The notes beneath the pieces were generated by a model. That model made no database searches, was not told the origin of the DNA, and was given only the letters and a program-made list of their open reading frames with translations. 64,000 nt of DNA, taken from assembly GCA_965267245.1 (NCBI GenBank), contig OZ253939.1:2232001-2296000 (forward strand). The letters are read 5' to 3'. Made by a program: the position numbers and the translations under genes. Of the stretch, positions 35,001 through 42,815 are shown piece by piece (the stretch's first letter is position 1; each line of letters opens with the position of its first letter). The stretch is from JANSWY01 sp965267245 (lineage in GTDB: Bacteria > Bacteroidota > Bacteroidia > Cytophagales > Cyclobacteriaceae).

Positions 35001-35538
35001 GAAGATCATCTGCTTCACGAATGATTCGCATCCCTCTTCCTCCACCTCCGGCCGCAGCTTTCAGCATGATTGGATAGCCAATTCGATCTGCTTCACTTTG
35101 TGCAATTTCAATTGACTCCAGCTTTTTATTACTGCTTTCAATGATGGGTACATTACAGGCTTGCGCCACAAGTTTGGCACTTACTTTATCGCCTAGCTGA
35201 TCCATCACTTCGGGATCTGGCCCAATGAATATGATATCATTTGCTTTACAGGCACGAGCAAAATCAGCATTCTCAGACAAAAATCCGTATCCTGGGTGTA
35301 TGGCGTCTACCTTAGCCCGTTTGGCCACAGTAATTATTTCGTCTATGTCCAGGTAAGGCTTAAGGGGATCGTCATTGTTCCCAACCTGATAACTCTCATC
35401 AGCTTTGTACCGGTGTAAGCTATACCGATCTTCGAATGTATAAATACCTACAGTGCGGATATTCAGCTCTGAAGATGCCCGGAAGATTCTTATGGCTATT
35501 TCTCCCCGGTTGGCAACAAGTATTTTTTTGATTTTCAT
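32080..35538 (-). CDS. pyc: Pyruvate carboxylase
   Basis: Biotin-dependent ATP-driven carboxylation of pyruvate to oxaloacetate, the main anaplerotic reaction. The 1152-residue single polypeptide has the full order. Biotin carboxylase (about 1-460: ILVANRGEIAIRIF, AAAGGGGRGMRI ATP loop, FIEVNPRIQVEHTVTE) comes first. It is followed by the carboxyltransferase barrel (about 530-830: TDTTMRDGHQSLLATR, HLHTHDTSS), the PYC/OADA domain, and the C-terminal biotinyl domain with VIEAMKIENT, biotin on Lys1116. The length and order match bacterial PYC. It starts with ATG at 35538 and is divergent from the CheX-like gene, with 301 bp between. Confidence 0.97.
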   Translation of the reverse strand: MKIKKILVANRGEIAIRIFRASSELNIRTVGIYTFEDRYSLHRYKADESYQVGNNDDPLKPYLDIDEIITVAKRAKVDAIHPGYGFLSENADFARACKANDIIFIGPDPEVMDQLGDKVSAKLVAQACNVPIIESSNKKLESIEIAQSEADRIGYPIMLKAAAGGGGRGMRIIREADDLPGAFTEAKREAKNAFGDDTVFLEKFVDQPRHIEIQIAGDRHGNIVHLFERDCSVQRRFQKVVEVAPSLNLQDDVKQDLYKHAVAIAEKVKYNNVGTVEFLVDRDANIFFIEVNPRIQVEHTVTEMVTGIDLIKTQIFIAGGYKLSDQQIKIASQESIKVTGFAIQCRITTEDPANNFRPDYGTITTYRSAAGFGIRLDAGSLYQGASVSPFFDSMLVKVSAQGRTLDGACRKMHRALQEFRIRGVKTNVPFLVNIINHDIFRSGSATVNFIQDHPELFDLKQQLDRATKSVKFLGEVVVNGNPDVKFTDSNKRLEDPKIPEFDKYGDFPKGTKDKLTELGPDAFCDWLKNEKKIQYTDTTMRDGHQSLLATRIRTYDMLRVAEAYAKQHPQTFSMEVWGGATFDVCLRFLYENPWKRLSELRQAMPNILLQMLLRGSNAVGYTAYPDNLIEKFVEKAWETGVDVFRIFDSLNWLKAMEPSINTVRNKTGGLAEVCLCYTGDILDPKRSKYTLEYYVQLAKDIENAGAHILAIKDMAGLLKPYAAFELIGALKSEVNLPIHLHTHDTSSLQATTYLKAIEAGVDVVDVALAGMSGLTSQPNFNAVVEMMRFQERENPFDIKSLNKFSRYWETVREHYYPFESGLKAGTAEVFQHEIPGGQYSNLKPQAIALGLGDKFEEIKTKYEEVNELFGDIVKVTPSSKVVGDMAQFMVSKDLSVTDILEKGDEISFPDSVQGFFRGELGQPAGGFPEKLQKMVLKDEKPFTDRPNAHLEPVDFDKEFKEFIDKFQEGFGRELVLTDFLSWKLYPKVWENAYEKHLEYDDISKIPTRNFFYGLKPLEETNVEIAPGKMIIVKLESIGPANEHGERTLFFQVNGQTRPVKIQDKSLDVKKIENRKANTNLETEVGAPLQGMLSTILVSAGQAVKKNQPLFVIEAMKIENTITAPFEGTVKSISLSEKTLVETNDLVIELDKA

Positions 35539-35839
35539 CTTGATATGACTGGTTATATGTGTTGTTTTTCTAGCAGACCGCTAAAATCAGTAATTTACTT
35601 TTAAATACAAACGTTTGCATGAACGAAAATCGTAAGTTAACTCTCAAAAACACGCGATGAATGCCTGAAAATGAGCATTTTACTTTAATCTTTAAGATGA
35701 GACATTTTGTCGATGTAATCCATTCCATTGTCGAACAAACCTGATATGTCAACGATATAAGTGGTAAATTCGGAAACCTTTTGAGATAATTGAAGGGACA
35801 CTATTTGAAAATAAGTACGATCTAATCTTTCCTTGACAA
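35539..35839. other. Divergent intergenic region pyc / CheX-like gene
   Basis: 301 bp without a gene. It must hold both promoters. CAAACGTTTG (35608-35617) is a perfect 10-bp palindrome on the pyc side. TTTTG followed 18 bp later by TATTTG near 35785-35808 is a weak promoter candidate for the plus-strand gene. No repeat or RNA structure is obvious. Confidence 0.5.
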
Positions 35840-36421
35840 ATGACAGATAACGCAAAATTTGAAACCGCCGGTAATAGTATTTTTCAAAAGGGGCTTTCAG
35901 CAGCTACCAAATCTTTTGAAATGATTTTAAACTCACCAATTACCATTGAAAATATCAAGTACAATGAAGAAGGTGTAGACATTAGCCGGGCCAAGGAAAA
36001 TGAAATTTGTCATGTATTAAAAACCGAACTTTTAGGAGATTTGACTGGAGCCTCGCTTTTGATTTTTTCAGAGAGTGAAATTGAAAGAATAGTAAAAGTT
36101 TGTCTCGCATCCAATATGCCGGCCGATGAAGAAGGTCAGGCAATTATGAAAAATGGGTTCATTGCTGAGATTGATAATATCCTTTCCTCTTCAGTAATTA
36201 CAGAAGTTGCAAACGAGCTAGATGTTTTCTTATATGGAGGTGTGCCGAAACCTGATATGATCGAAGCTGGTGAACTTAATAATTACATTGACAAAGAGTC
36301 AAAATCCTTCAAAAACACTTTCCAGTTTAAGGCAGTTTTTCACGGAACTGAATTGGAAATTTCTCCTGATTTCATCTGGATGTTCAATAGCCAGGTAATG
36401 GAGAAATTGAGTGTTGCTTAA
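35840..36421 (+). CDS. CheX/CheC-like phosphatase-fold protein
   Basis: 193-residue cytosolic protein resembling the CheC/CheX/FliY fold. The centre has LLGDLTGASLLIFSESEIERIVKVCL (the D-x-TG strand pair) and IAEIDNILSSSVITEVANEL, whose E-I-D-N matches the E-x-x-N motif CheX uses to dephosphorylate CheY. Only one such motif is seen, as in CheX. No chemotaxis or flagellar genes are nearby. A single-domain response regulator about 1.8 kb away on the other strand is a plausible substrate (inference). It converges with the GT2 gene, 7 bp apart. Confidence 0.68.
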   Translation: MTDNAKFETAGNSIFQKGLSAATKSFEMILNSPITIENIKYNEEGVDISRAKENEICHVLKTELLGDLTGASLLIFSESEIERIVKVCLASNMPADEEGQAIMKNGFIAEIDNILSSSVITEVANELDVFLYGGVPKPDMIEAGELNNYIDKESKSFKNTFQFKAVFHGTELEISPDFIWMFNSQVMEKLSVA

Positions 36422-36428
36422 AAAGTAA

Positions 36429-36445
36429 TCATACAAATTGTATGA
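36429..36445. repeat. Small palindrome at convergent gene ends
   Basis: TCATACAA-A-TTGTATGA, 8-bp arms around one base. The minus-strand GT2 stop codon lies within it. It may aid termination, but no clear U tract follows on the plus strand. Confidence 0.3.
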
Positions 36446-37421
36446 AATCCTTTCCGCACTTAAATCCATTCCTGGTAACAAATTCCTGAATTTGTGCTTT
36501 TCCTTCCCGATTAGCCACATAGGATAAAATCATTGGGCCTTCAAGTGAAACTATGTTGTCATAATGGATTACATGATGTTCTTCATTGGCAATCACATCA
36601 ATGTAGCCTTTGATTTGTAAACCTAATGATTCAAGGAACTTAACTCTTTTATTTACCCATTTTCCCCTACCCCATATCCAAAGCTCCCGGTTACCTCCAT
36701 TTCGTAGGTACCAATTTTGAAAGTACTTCGCCTTCACCTGGTGAAATGCTGCATCACTGTAATTAATATGATTTCGTGACAGTCTGACAGTTGAATCTTC
36801 CCAATGGAGTACCACATCATTAACTTTATCAAAATGTATCCCGTGATCCATCCAACGCAACCATAACTCATAATCTTCAGGAACTTCTTCTTCCGAATAC
36901 CCACCTAAATCATCGACAAGATGTTTTCTGAACATGACACTAGGATGAGCTACCGGAGCATCCTGAAATCTATTATTGAATATAGCTTCTGCACCCGAAA
37001 TTGAATTTAACCAATCTACATGGAGTTTATAGCCTTCTTGTGGATTGTCTGATGAGTAAATTACTTTACCACTTACCACACCGATTCCTGGATTGTTCTC
37101 CAGGTGATCATATTGTTTTTCGAGTCTTAAAGGTGGTGAATAATCATCAGCATCTATTCTGGCAATATATTTTCCTTGACATTTCTCCAGGCCAAAATTC
37201 AAAGTTTTAGCCAGACCGCTATGTGGTTTATCAAAATATCTTAATCTGTTGTCATCGATTGACTTTACAACCTCAAAAGTTTCATCTGTTGACCCATCAT
37301 TGATGACAACCAGCTCCAATGAAGGAAATTTTTGGTTGAGGATGCTATTTATGGTCCGTTCTATAGTTTTAGCACCATTGTAAACTGGCAGTAAGACTGA
37401 TATTTCTGGATTATCCGACAC
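36429..37421 (-). CDS. Family 2 glycosyltransferase
   Basis: 330-residue inverting GT-A glycosyltransferase. The N-terminal Rossmann-like half has SVLLPVYNGAKTIERTINSILNQ and VINDGSTDETFEVV, and the nucleotide-sugar/metal motif is ARIDADDYS (DxD). The C-terminal part has WLRWMDHG, EDSTVRLS and ELWIWGRGKWVNKRVKFLESLG, an unusual extension perhaps for acceptor binding. The sugar and acceptor are unknown; it may act in polysaccharide or glycoprotein synthesis. No polysaccharide cluster surrounds it. Its start overlaps the stop of the TPR gene by one base, so it is translated as an operon with it. Confidence 0.9.
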   Translation of the reverse strand: MSDNPEISVLLPVYNGAKTIERTINSILNQKFPSLELVVINDGSTDETFEVVKSIDDNRLRYFDKPHSGLAKTLNFGLEKCQGKYIARIDADDYSPPLRLEKQYDHLENNPGIGVVSGKVIYSSDNPQEGYKLHVDWLNSISGAEAIFNNRFQDAPVAHPSVMFRKHLVDDLGGYSEEEVPEDYELWLRWMDHGIHFDKVNDVVLHWEDSTVRLSRNHINYSDAAFHQVKAKYFQNWYLRNGGNRELWIWGRGKWVNKRVKFLESLGLQIKGYIDVIANEEHHVIHYDNIVSLEGPMILSYVANREGKAQIQEFVTRNGFKCGKDFIQFV

Positions 37422-38101
37422 TAATTATCAGATCTCCTCAATAGAAAATCGATAAACTCTCTTCTCTCTTCTTTCGAAGTAAATAGACTTTTAATTGTAC
37501 CCAGATAGCTTTTGGTAGTCAGCTTTTCGGAAGGTTTCGGAGGGACTTCCTTTGGTTTCTCAACCTTCTCATCTTTTATTTTAGGTTGGTATCCAATGAT
37601 TTTGTTGGATGCTTCAAAACTTTCTTTTGATTTTTGCTTGAAACCTAGTTGCTCCTCAAGTAAACCTTTGTTATTGTAAGAAATGGAGTCCTCCGGATCT
37701 AACTCAATGGCTTTTTCATAATCAGCAATTGCACCTTCCAGGTCTCGATTATTAGCTTTTATCCAGGCTCGGCTACTATACCTGAATGGATTTTGAGGTT
37801 CAAGTACAGCAGCCTGATCCAATTTCTCCAGTGCAGATGCATTATCACCCATATGATGATAAAGAACACCGAGTTCACTCAATAATTCTGCGTTACTAGG
37901 CTGTTGGCTCACCAACTGATTAAAAATCGATAGTGATTGCTCTAATTTCTTAAGCCTGAAATATGCTTTTGCTTGATTATAAAGTAATTCTGTGTTAGCT
38001 GGATCCAAGTCCAGACCTTTTTGAAATACGTTGATAGCTTTATCAAAATCCCCCTTTTCGCACAAATGCTTCCCTTCCAATAAAAACTGATTGATACTCA
38101 T
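37421..38101 (-). CDS. Tetratricopeptide repeat protein
   Basis: 226 residues, no signal peptide, with about four tandem TPRs: FLLEGKHLCEKGDFDKAINVFQKGLDLDPANT, ELLYNQAKAYFRLKKLEQSLSIFNQL, AELLSELGVLYHHMGDNASALEKLDQAAVLEPQN, and AWIKANNRDLEGAIADYEKAIELDPED. A charged Pro-Lys-rich linker (KVEKPKEVPPKPSEK) follows, and a C-terminal region ends in RREFIDFLLRRSDN. TPRs mediate protein contacts; here it may scaffold the glycosyltransferase gene product it precedes. It overlaps that gene by one base. Confidence 0.85.
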   Translation of the reverse strand: MSINQFLLEGKHLCEKGDFDKAINVFQKGLDLDPANTELLYNQAKAYFRLKKLEQSLSIFNQLVSQQPSNAELLSELGVLYHHMGDNASALEKLDQAAVLEPQNPFRYSSRAWIKANNRDLEGAIADYEKAIELDPEDSISYNNKGLLEEQLGFKQKSKESFEASNKIIGYQPKIKDEKVEKPKEVPPKPSEKLTTKSYLGTIKSLFTSKEERREFIDFLLRRSDN

Positions 38102-38196
38102 AAAGACATAATTCCTTTAGAACTCAAATTATTAACGTTCTGCAAAGAAACATGTTTGTTGTGGAAATTAGGTTGGTGATATAAAAAATTCAGTCC

Positions 38197-38577
38197 TTAG
38201 ACTGCCATATCCTGTTTAATTGCATCAATAGCTTTTTGAATGGCTATGTCAAATTTTTGTCTATCCAAAGGCTTTACTAAGAAATCAACAACATCCTGGT
38301 TATCGGCTTCTTCTTTGTAGCCTTCTTTACCCGTAACCATGATCACCTTTGGGTGTTTGATCAGAGATTCCAGTATTTCCAATCCTGTAAATTCCGGCAT
38401 TTCAACATCTAATAGGATGATATCAGGTTTGTGTAAAACAATACCAGCTGCAGCTTCGATGGAGTCACTATAGGCAGCCACTAACTCCAGGTTTTCATGT
38501 TTCTTGACAAAGTTTGATGCGATCAAAAGTGAAGTTGCATCATCATCAATTGCAAGGCACTTTAGTTTATTTTCCAT
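38197..38577 (-). CDS. Single-domain response regulator
   Basis: 126-residue receiver with no output domain. The acid pocket Asp11-Asp12-Asp13 (AIDDD), phospho-acceptor Asp57 (ILLDVEMPEFTG), Thr82 (MVTG) and Lys102 (LVKPL) are all present, so it should be phosphorylatable. It has no adjacent histidine kinase. Such receivers act by binding a partner, like CheY. It is 95 bp upstream of the TPR-GT2 pair on the same strand, and a CheX-like gene lies about 1.8 kb away; these could form one signalling unit, but this is inference. Confidence 0.92.
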   Translation of the reverse strand: MENKLKCLAIDDDATSLLIASNFVKKHENLELVAAYSDSIEAAAGIVLHKPDIILLDVEMPEFTGLEILESLIKHPKVIMVTGKEGYKEEADNQDVVDFLVKPLDRQKFDIAIQKAIDAIKQDMAV

Positions 38578-38666
38578 GATATTAACACTTTACTTATAGG
38601 ATAAAAATAGGCAATAAAATTATGCCTGCTGACAATAATCGACGAACCTACCGTTTTTTGAGATTA

Positions 38667-38719
38667 ATGAGGCTAAATCCTCGGAAGCGGTTAAAATCCT
38701 TCCTTAAACATGCCTCATT
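38667..38719. other. Nested inverted repeat
   Basis: AATGAGGC (38667-38674) and GCCTCATT (38712-38719) enclose a smaller GGAAG/CTTCC hairpin. It lies between the end of the GH13 gene (38734) and the response-regulator start (38577). No U tract follows on either strand, so it is not a standard terminator. Confidence 0.4.
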
Positions 38720-38733
38720 TCATGGTTTGAGAG

Positions 38734-40479
38734 CTATTTCAGTTCAAAAATAATTGCCTGATAAGGTGCTAGTTCTATGCCATTAGCACTAATGGGTGCA
38801 CTGTCATAATTATTGATTTTAATTGACTGTACAGATGACAATTCCTCTAATTCAATTCCTGATGAACTAGCACTAAAATTAAGAAGTATCAGAAATTTCA
38901 CATCTCCCAATTGTCTGGTGTAGGCATAAACTTCTTCATGGTCCCGTAGCAGCACAGAATAATCACCATAAACCAATACTGGGTTAGATTTTCTCAAGCT
39001 TGTTAATTTCTTGAAATGACTAAGGACTGATTTTCCATCTTTCTCCTGGTTCTCAACATTAATATCAGTATAGTTTGGGTTAGCAGGTAACCATGGTGTT
39101 CCGGTTGTAAACCCTGCATGGTCACAATCATTCCACTGCATTGGTGTTCTGGCATTGTCTCTGGAGAATTTATTGAGCGTTTTCATAAAAAGCTCCATAT
39201 CCTGCCCTTCATTCAGTGCTTTTTTATAACCATTTATAGCGGAGATATCCTGGTATTGTTCAATCTCAGGAAAATCGATATTTGTCATGCCCAATTCATC
39301 TCCATAATAGCAATAGGGTGTCCCACGCATACTCATGATGAAAGTGTTCAGAAGTTTAGAGGATGCTTCTCTGAATTCAGGACTATCATTCCCATATTTT
39401 GAGACCATTCTTGGGACATCATGATTAGCCAGAAAAATAGACAACCAACCATTATTCGCAAAAGCACTATCCCATTTTGTATAGGTTTCTTTGAATTCTG
39501 AAAGGGCATAACCTTCCAGGCTAATGCCAACATCCATTCCTTCAAAATGATATACCATCTGTAATTCTTTCCTCTCTCTATCAACAAGGCTGTGGGCGTC
39601 ATCAAATGTGCTTCCAGAGCCTTCAGAAACGGCAAATACGTCATATTTGCTTAGCACCTCATCATACATTTCCCTCAAATAAGGGTGAAGGTTTGGTCCC
39701 ATTCCATAGTATTCAATAACATTACTCGCAATGTCATCCCCCATATCCGGAAAGGTTGTATCTTTCGAAGCATATTGGAATGCGTCTAACCTGAAACCAT
39801 TTACCCCTTTATCAGCCCAAAACTTCATGATGTCATACACTTCCTGTCTGACTTTTGGGTTCTCCCAATTCAAGTCTGGTTGTTCCCTGGCAAAATAATG
39901 TAGGTAGTAGGCATCTGTTAAACTATCATACATCCAGGCGTCTCCAGCCTCATCAAATAAACTGTAACGATAAGGAGGTTTTCCTTTCTCTGCTGGCCAC
40001 CAATGATAGTAATCCCTGTATGGGTTGTCTCTGGAACTTCTTGATTGTTTGAACCACTCATGCTGATCACTACTGTGATTTACTACGACATCCAATACAA
40101 ATTTTATATCCCTCTCCTTTAAACCCTTCAATAGGGCATCAAAATCTTCCATTGTGCCATATTGTGGATCGATTTCACGGTAGTTGCTTACATCGTAACC
40201 ATTATCTACATTGGGTGATTGTAAAAATGGATTCATCCAGATCATGGTTACGCCCAGACTTTTGATATAATCCAGTTTTTGAATGATACCCTGCAGGTCT
40301 CCAATCCCATCTCCATTTGAATCATTGAAACTTCTAGGATAAATCTGGTAAATGATGCCCTCTTTCCACCACTTTTGAAATGGAATTTGGTCTGGGTTTT
40401 CTTTTTCTACGTCTTTCGGGGATTGACTTGTGCAAGCAGCCAGCGCAAGCACAAGAGAGAGTAACAGATAATCCTTCAT
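38734..40479 (-). CDS. GH13 alpha-glucosidase/alpha-amylase lipoprotein
   Basis: 581-residue glycoside hydrolase family 13 enzyme, probably oligo-1,6-glucosidase or alpha-glucosidase-like. It has a lipoprotein signal (LALAACTSQ, Cys16), so it sits in a membrane. Conserved regions are IIYQIYPRSFNDSNGDGIGDLQGI, DVVVNHSSDQH, GFRLDAF with nucleophile Asp232, VSEGSG with acid/base Glu286 and NHDVPR with Asp354. The DGIGDLQGI and QARTPMQW-like (NARTPMQWND) stretches match oligo-1,6-glucosidases. Substrate is probably short alpha-glucans; no SusC/SusD or regulator is adjacent, so it is an orphan. Confidence 0.9.
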   Translation of the reverse strand: MKDYLLLSLVLALAACTSQSPKDVEKENPDQIPFQKWWKEGIIYQIYPRSFNDSNGDGIGDLQGIIQKLDYIKSLGVTMIWMNPFLQSPNVDNGYDVSNYREIDPQYGTMEDFDALLKGLKERDIKFVLDVVVNHSSDQHEWFKQSRSSRDNPYRDYYHWWPAEKGKPPYRYSLFDEAGDAWMYDSLTDAYYLHYFAREQPDLNWENPKVRQEVYDIMKFWADKGVNGFRLDAFQYASKDTTFPDMGDDIASNVIEYYGMGPNLHPYLREMYDEVLSKYDVFAVSEGSGSTFDDAHSLVDRERKELQMVYHFEGMDVGISLEGYALSEFKETYTKWDSAFANNGWLSIFLANHDVPRMVSKYGNDSPEFREASSKLLNTFIMSMRGTPYCYYGDELGMTNIDFPEIEQYQDISAINGYKKALNEGQDMELFMKTLNKFSRDNARTPMQWNDCDHAGFTTGTPWLPANPNYTDINVENQEKDGKSVLSHFKKLTSLRKSNPVLVYGDYSVLLRDHEEVYAYTRQLGDVKFLILLNFSASSSGIELEELSSVQSIKINNYDSAPISANGIELAPYQAIIFELK

Positions 40480-40562
40480 TTTACTAGTTTAAGATAATAA
40501 GGTCAATTTTGGATTAAGCATTGTTATCTAAAACTAATAATAAATCGATTCAAACTGACACT

Positions 40563-40910
40563 TTAATGTTTTAAACCATAGAGATCAACTGCATCTTCTC
40601 CCCAGATATTATCTTTAACCATGTAGATAGTTGTGCACTCTTGTAGATCATAGCAAATTGAATCTACCCGATTGAAAGCGTAATTACACTCACCTATCTC
40701 TTCCCCATCAGCATTGAATATTATACCAGGTGCATCATAAGCATTTATTCCAGCCGTGTAAACAATCTCACCTTCATATGTACATTCCGAAATCCCTCCA
40801 TCCTTATATTCTTTGTATAGTACTTTGAGTGTATCAGCATTAGGAAAGTCATCATCATGGCAAGCAAATAGGATAGCACAAAGTGCCACAGTAATAATGG
40901 TCTGTTTCAT
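40563..40910 (-). CDS. Small putative lipoprotein
   Basis: 115 residues. The signal MKQTIITVALCAILFAC ends in a lipobox (LFAC, Cys17), followed by acidic HDDDFPNADTLK. Cysteines in ECTYEG, ECNYAF and ICYDLQECT may form disulfides in the mature protein. No family is recognised. The fairly high Cys and aromatic content suggests a compact secreted domain. It is separated from the GH13 gene by about 80 bp and from the SDR gene by about 86 bp, with no clear operon link. Confidence 0.6.
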   Translation of the reverse strand: MKQTIITVALCAILFACHDDDFPNADTLKVLYKEYKDGGISECTYEGEIVYTAGINAYDAPGIIFNADGEEIGECNYAFNRVDSICYDLQECTTIYMVKDNIWGEDAVDLYGLKH

Positions 40911-40967
40911 AGTTTTTGTCCTTTAAAAATTGTTGTTACATCATAGACACAAACTGAGTTTCAAAGG

Positions 40968-41000
40968 TTGAAAAGGTAAGGATGATAAATCCATCCTTAC
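40968..41000 (-). terminator. Terminator overlapping SDR stop
   Basis: On the minus strand GTAAGGATG (41000-40992) pairs with CATCCTTAC (40984-40976), 7-base loop, then CTTTTC. The SDR stop codon (40997-40999) lies within the first arm. Confidence 0.6.
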
Positions 41001-41722
41001 TTTGAAAGAATTTTATGAGCGAGTGAAGGAACCAAGAATGCTATCAATAAGAATAAGCGCATCTTGGGTACTGTTAGTATTGTTCTTTCACGCTCTAATT
41101 GTGGCAAAACCTGTTTGATTAAATCTTCCACTGGTAGTTTTGTTTCTTCCCTGCTGGCTGTCATTTCTGTAGCTGTTACCGGAGGAATGAACTCAAGAAC
41201 TTTAATTGAAGTGCTTTTTAAACTATATCTCAAACCTTTATTGAAGTTTCTCATAGCCGCTTTGCTCGCACTGTAGACAATTCCATCATCTTTCGGGAAT
41301 GCGCCTAATCCAGAGGTTGTATTAACAATCCACGCTTTAGGTGCATTGCTTAACAATGGAATCAGCATTTGAGTCAACACTATCTGACCAGTAAGATTCG
41401 TGTTGATTTCATCAGCTATTTTCTGAATAGGAATTATTCCATCCTTAAAATCATAATTGTATTGCACACCAGCATTATTAAAAAGCATGTTGATTTCAGG
41501 ATATTGATGTTGGATTTGCATCACTGCATTTTCAACGTCTTCCTGATTTGTGAGATCGCAAATCACAGTCTTGAAACCTTCTTCTTCAGCTTGGGCAAGG
41601 ATACTTTTATTTCTTCCTAATAAAATAACAGTGTTTCCTTTTTCTAATAATGCATTACCTAAACTTCTTCCAATTCCTGAAGTCCCACCAGTAATTAATA
41701 TTGTGTTATTCGTTAATTCCAT
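40997..41722 (-). CDS. Short-chain dehydrogenase/reductase
   Basis: 241-residue NAD(P)-dependent SDR. The Rossmann glycine motif is TGGTSGIG (residues 11-18), NNAG follows near 82-85, and the catalytic Ser137, Tyr150 and Lys154 (YSASK) are present. The C-terminus ends in LFLLIAFLVPSLAHKILSK, a hydrophobic stretch that may anchor it to the membrane. It resembles DltE-like oxidoreductases of unknown substrate. It lies 13 bp after the barrel gene (41736) and close to the small membrane protein and Crp genes, so it probably belongs to that run. Confidence 0.9.
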   Translation of the reverse strand: MELTNNTILITGGTSGIGRSLGNALLEKGNTVILLGRNKSILAQAEEEGFKTVICDLTNQEDVENAVMQIQHQYPEINMLFNNAGVQYNYDFKDGIIPIQKIADEINTNLTGQIVLTQMLIPLLSNAPKAWIVNTTSGLGAFPKDDGIVYSASKAAMRNFNKGLRYSLKSTSIKVLEFIPPVTATEMTASREETKLPVEDLIKQVLPQLERERTILTVPKMRLFLLIAFLVPSLAHKILSK

Positions 41723-41735
41723 CTTTTTTAAATTT

Positions 41736-42449
41736 TTATTGATTCATAAATCGATAAGCCACACCAATGTGAAATACTTTGTACATGTTGGTTGGGCTAC
41801 TTTTAAAACCATCATCCATTTTTTCTTCAAGGAAATTCTGAGTTTCATTTGATAATGAAGCACTCCCTGAAAATTGATATGAAGGATTTGGGTATTGCCC
41901 CCAGGCAGGAGTCCATTCAAACCCTGTAGAAAATCCATTCTTGAAATCGTATTGATACCCAAGTCCCAGAGCCACTCCCCAACCTGCGGGACGGGTTTGT
42001 TGAATCGTCACACTCCCTGGCACTGGTTGGTCTCCAATGATTCGGTCTCTTTCGTCAAAGATCATTGTCTCCGTATCTTTACCATTAAACACAAACCCTC
42101 CAGACAGGTATGGTCCTTTTTTGATGGGAGTATACCGAACCTGAAATAAGAACCTTTGAGATACTTCCTCAGAAGCACTTAAAAGCCCAGACAGATCAGT
42201 TGACCTGGCATTAAAGGAAGATTCATTCCGGGCAATTTCATCTCTAAACTGATAAATCACTCCTGCGTATACCTTCTCATTGAAATAATAACCTACAGTT
42301 ACACTGGGCTTGAAACTTCCACCCATTGGCAGTTCTCCTAAACCAAAACCTATCTGCCAGTAATTCTTCATTGGCGATATATTATCCTGGCTCAGTGCCG
42401 AAAAGCACATCCCAAAAACAACGAGCATCATTATTGATATTTTTTTCAT
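41736..42449 (-). CDS. Outer-membrane beta-barrel protein, unknown
   Basis: 237 residues with a signal peptide (to CFSALSQ). The mature protein is made of alternating strands with GGxF and aromatic girdles (YWQIGFGLGELPMGGSFKPSVTVGYYFN, GPYLSGGFVFN, WGVALGLGYQYDFKNGFSTGFEW) and ends in VFHIGVAYRF. This is typical of small barrels of unknown substrate. It lies 11 bp after the small membrane protein gene and 13 bp before the SDR gene on the same strand, suggesting an operon with them and probably under the Crp-like regulator encoded upstream. Confidence 0.75.
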   Translation of the reverse strand: MKKISIMMLVVFGMCFSALSQDNISPMKNYWQIGFGLGELPMGGSFKPSVTVGYYFNEKVYAGVIYQFRDEIARNESSFNARSTDLSGLLSASEEVSQRFLFQVRYTPIKKGPYLSGGFVFNGKDTETMIFDERDRIIGDQPVPGSVTIQQTRPAGWGVALGLGYQYDFKNGFSTGFEWTPAWGQYPNPSYQFSGSASLSNETQNFLEEKMDDGFKSSPTNMYKVFHIGVAYRFMNQ

Positions 42450-42460
42450 GTTCCCGAGAT

Positions 42461-42754
42461 TTAAAAGTTTGCTAATCGAATCATGTACCTGCTTATTTGA
42501 ACCAATGATGCTCCAATTGCAGTGTTTACGAAAATCATGATAAGGGTAGCTCCCATTAACCCAACCTGTTTCATCACCATGCTGTCTCCAACACCGGTTT
42601 CTCTACCAATCAGCTTGTTCACAATTACCCAGGCATTCAAGAACTCTGCCTCTGGTCCCAATAAATAATCTACAAGGATCATGATCAAATGACAGGCTAC
42701 CGATGCTGCCAAATAGATCCAAATTTGTGAGTCAATAATTAATTTCATTTGCAT
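42461..42754 (-). CDS. Small inner-membrane protein, unknown
   Basis: 97 residues with two hydrophobic segments (IWIYLAASVACHLIMILVDYLL and QVGLMGATLIMIFVNTAIGASLV), so probably two transmembrane helices with the loop carrying INKLIGRETG-like charges. No family is recognised. Start ATG at 42754; a second ATG lies two codons later. A hairpin with a 9-bp outer stem ends three bases before this start, and a TTAACATATGTTAA palindrome lies just upstream, which points to tight regulation. It is 71 bp after the Crp-like gene. Confidence 0.6.
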   Translation of the reverse strand: MQMKLIIDSQIWIYLAASVACHLIMILVDYLLGPEAEFLNAWVIVNKLIGRETGVGDSMVMKQVGLMGATLIMIFVNTAIGASLVQISRYMIRLANF

Positions 42755-42757
42755 AAA

Positions 42758-42796
42758 GTTTTTAGTACATCACAAAGTTGCTGTGACACTAAAAAC
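42758..42796 (-). promoter_or_regulatory. Hairpin in front of small membrane gene
   Basis: Outer stem GTTTTTAGT/ACTAAAAAC (42758-42766 and 42788-42796) and inner TCACA/TGTGA (42770-42774 and 42782-42786). It begins three bases from the start codon, so it could hide the translation start or be a regulator site. Confidence 0.45.
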
Positions 42797-42803
42797 TGTG
42801 CAT

Positions 42804-42815
42804 TAACATATGTTA
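42804..42815. promoter_or_regulatory. TAACA-N2-TGTTA palindrome
   Basis: Lies within the perfect 14-bp palindrome TTAACATATGTTAA (42803-42816), between the Crp-like gene and the small membrane gene. The same core occurs twice at 20836-20847 and 20857-20868. Confidence 0.5.

Noticed and set aside
42770..42786. TCACA-N7-TGTGA as a classical Crp site
   Set aside because: The half-sites are in the opposite order to TGTGA-N6-TCACA and the spacing is 7, so it is kept only as a hairpin.
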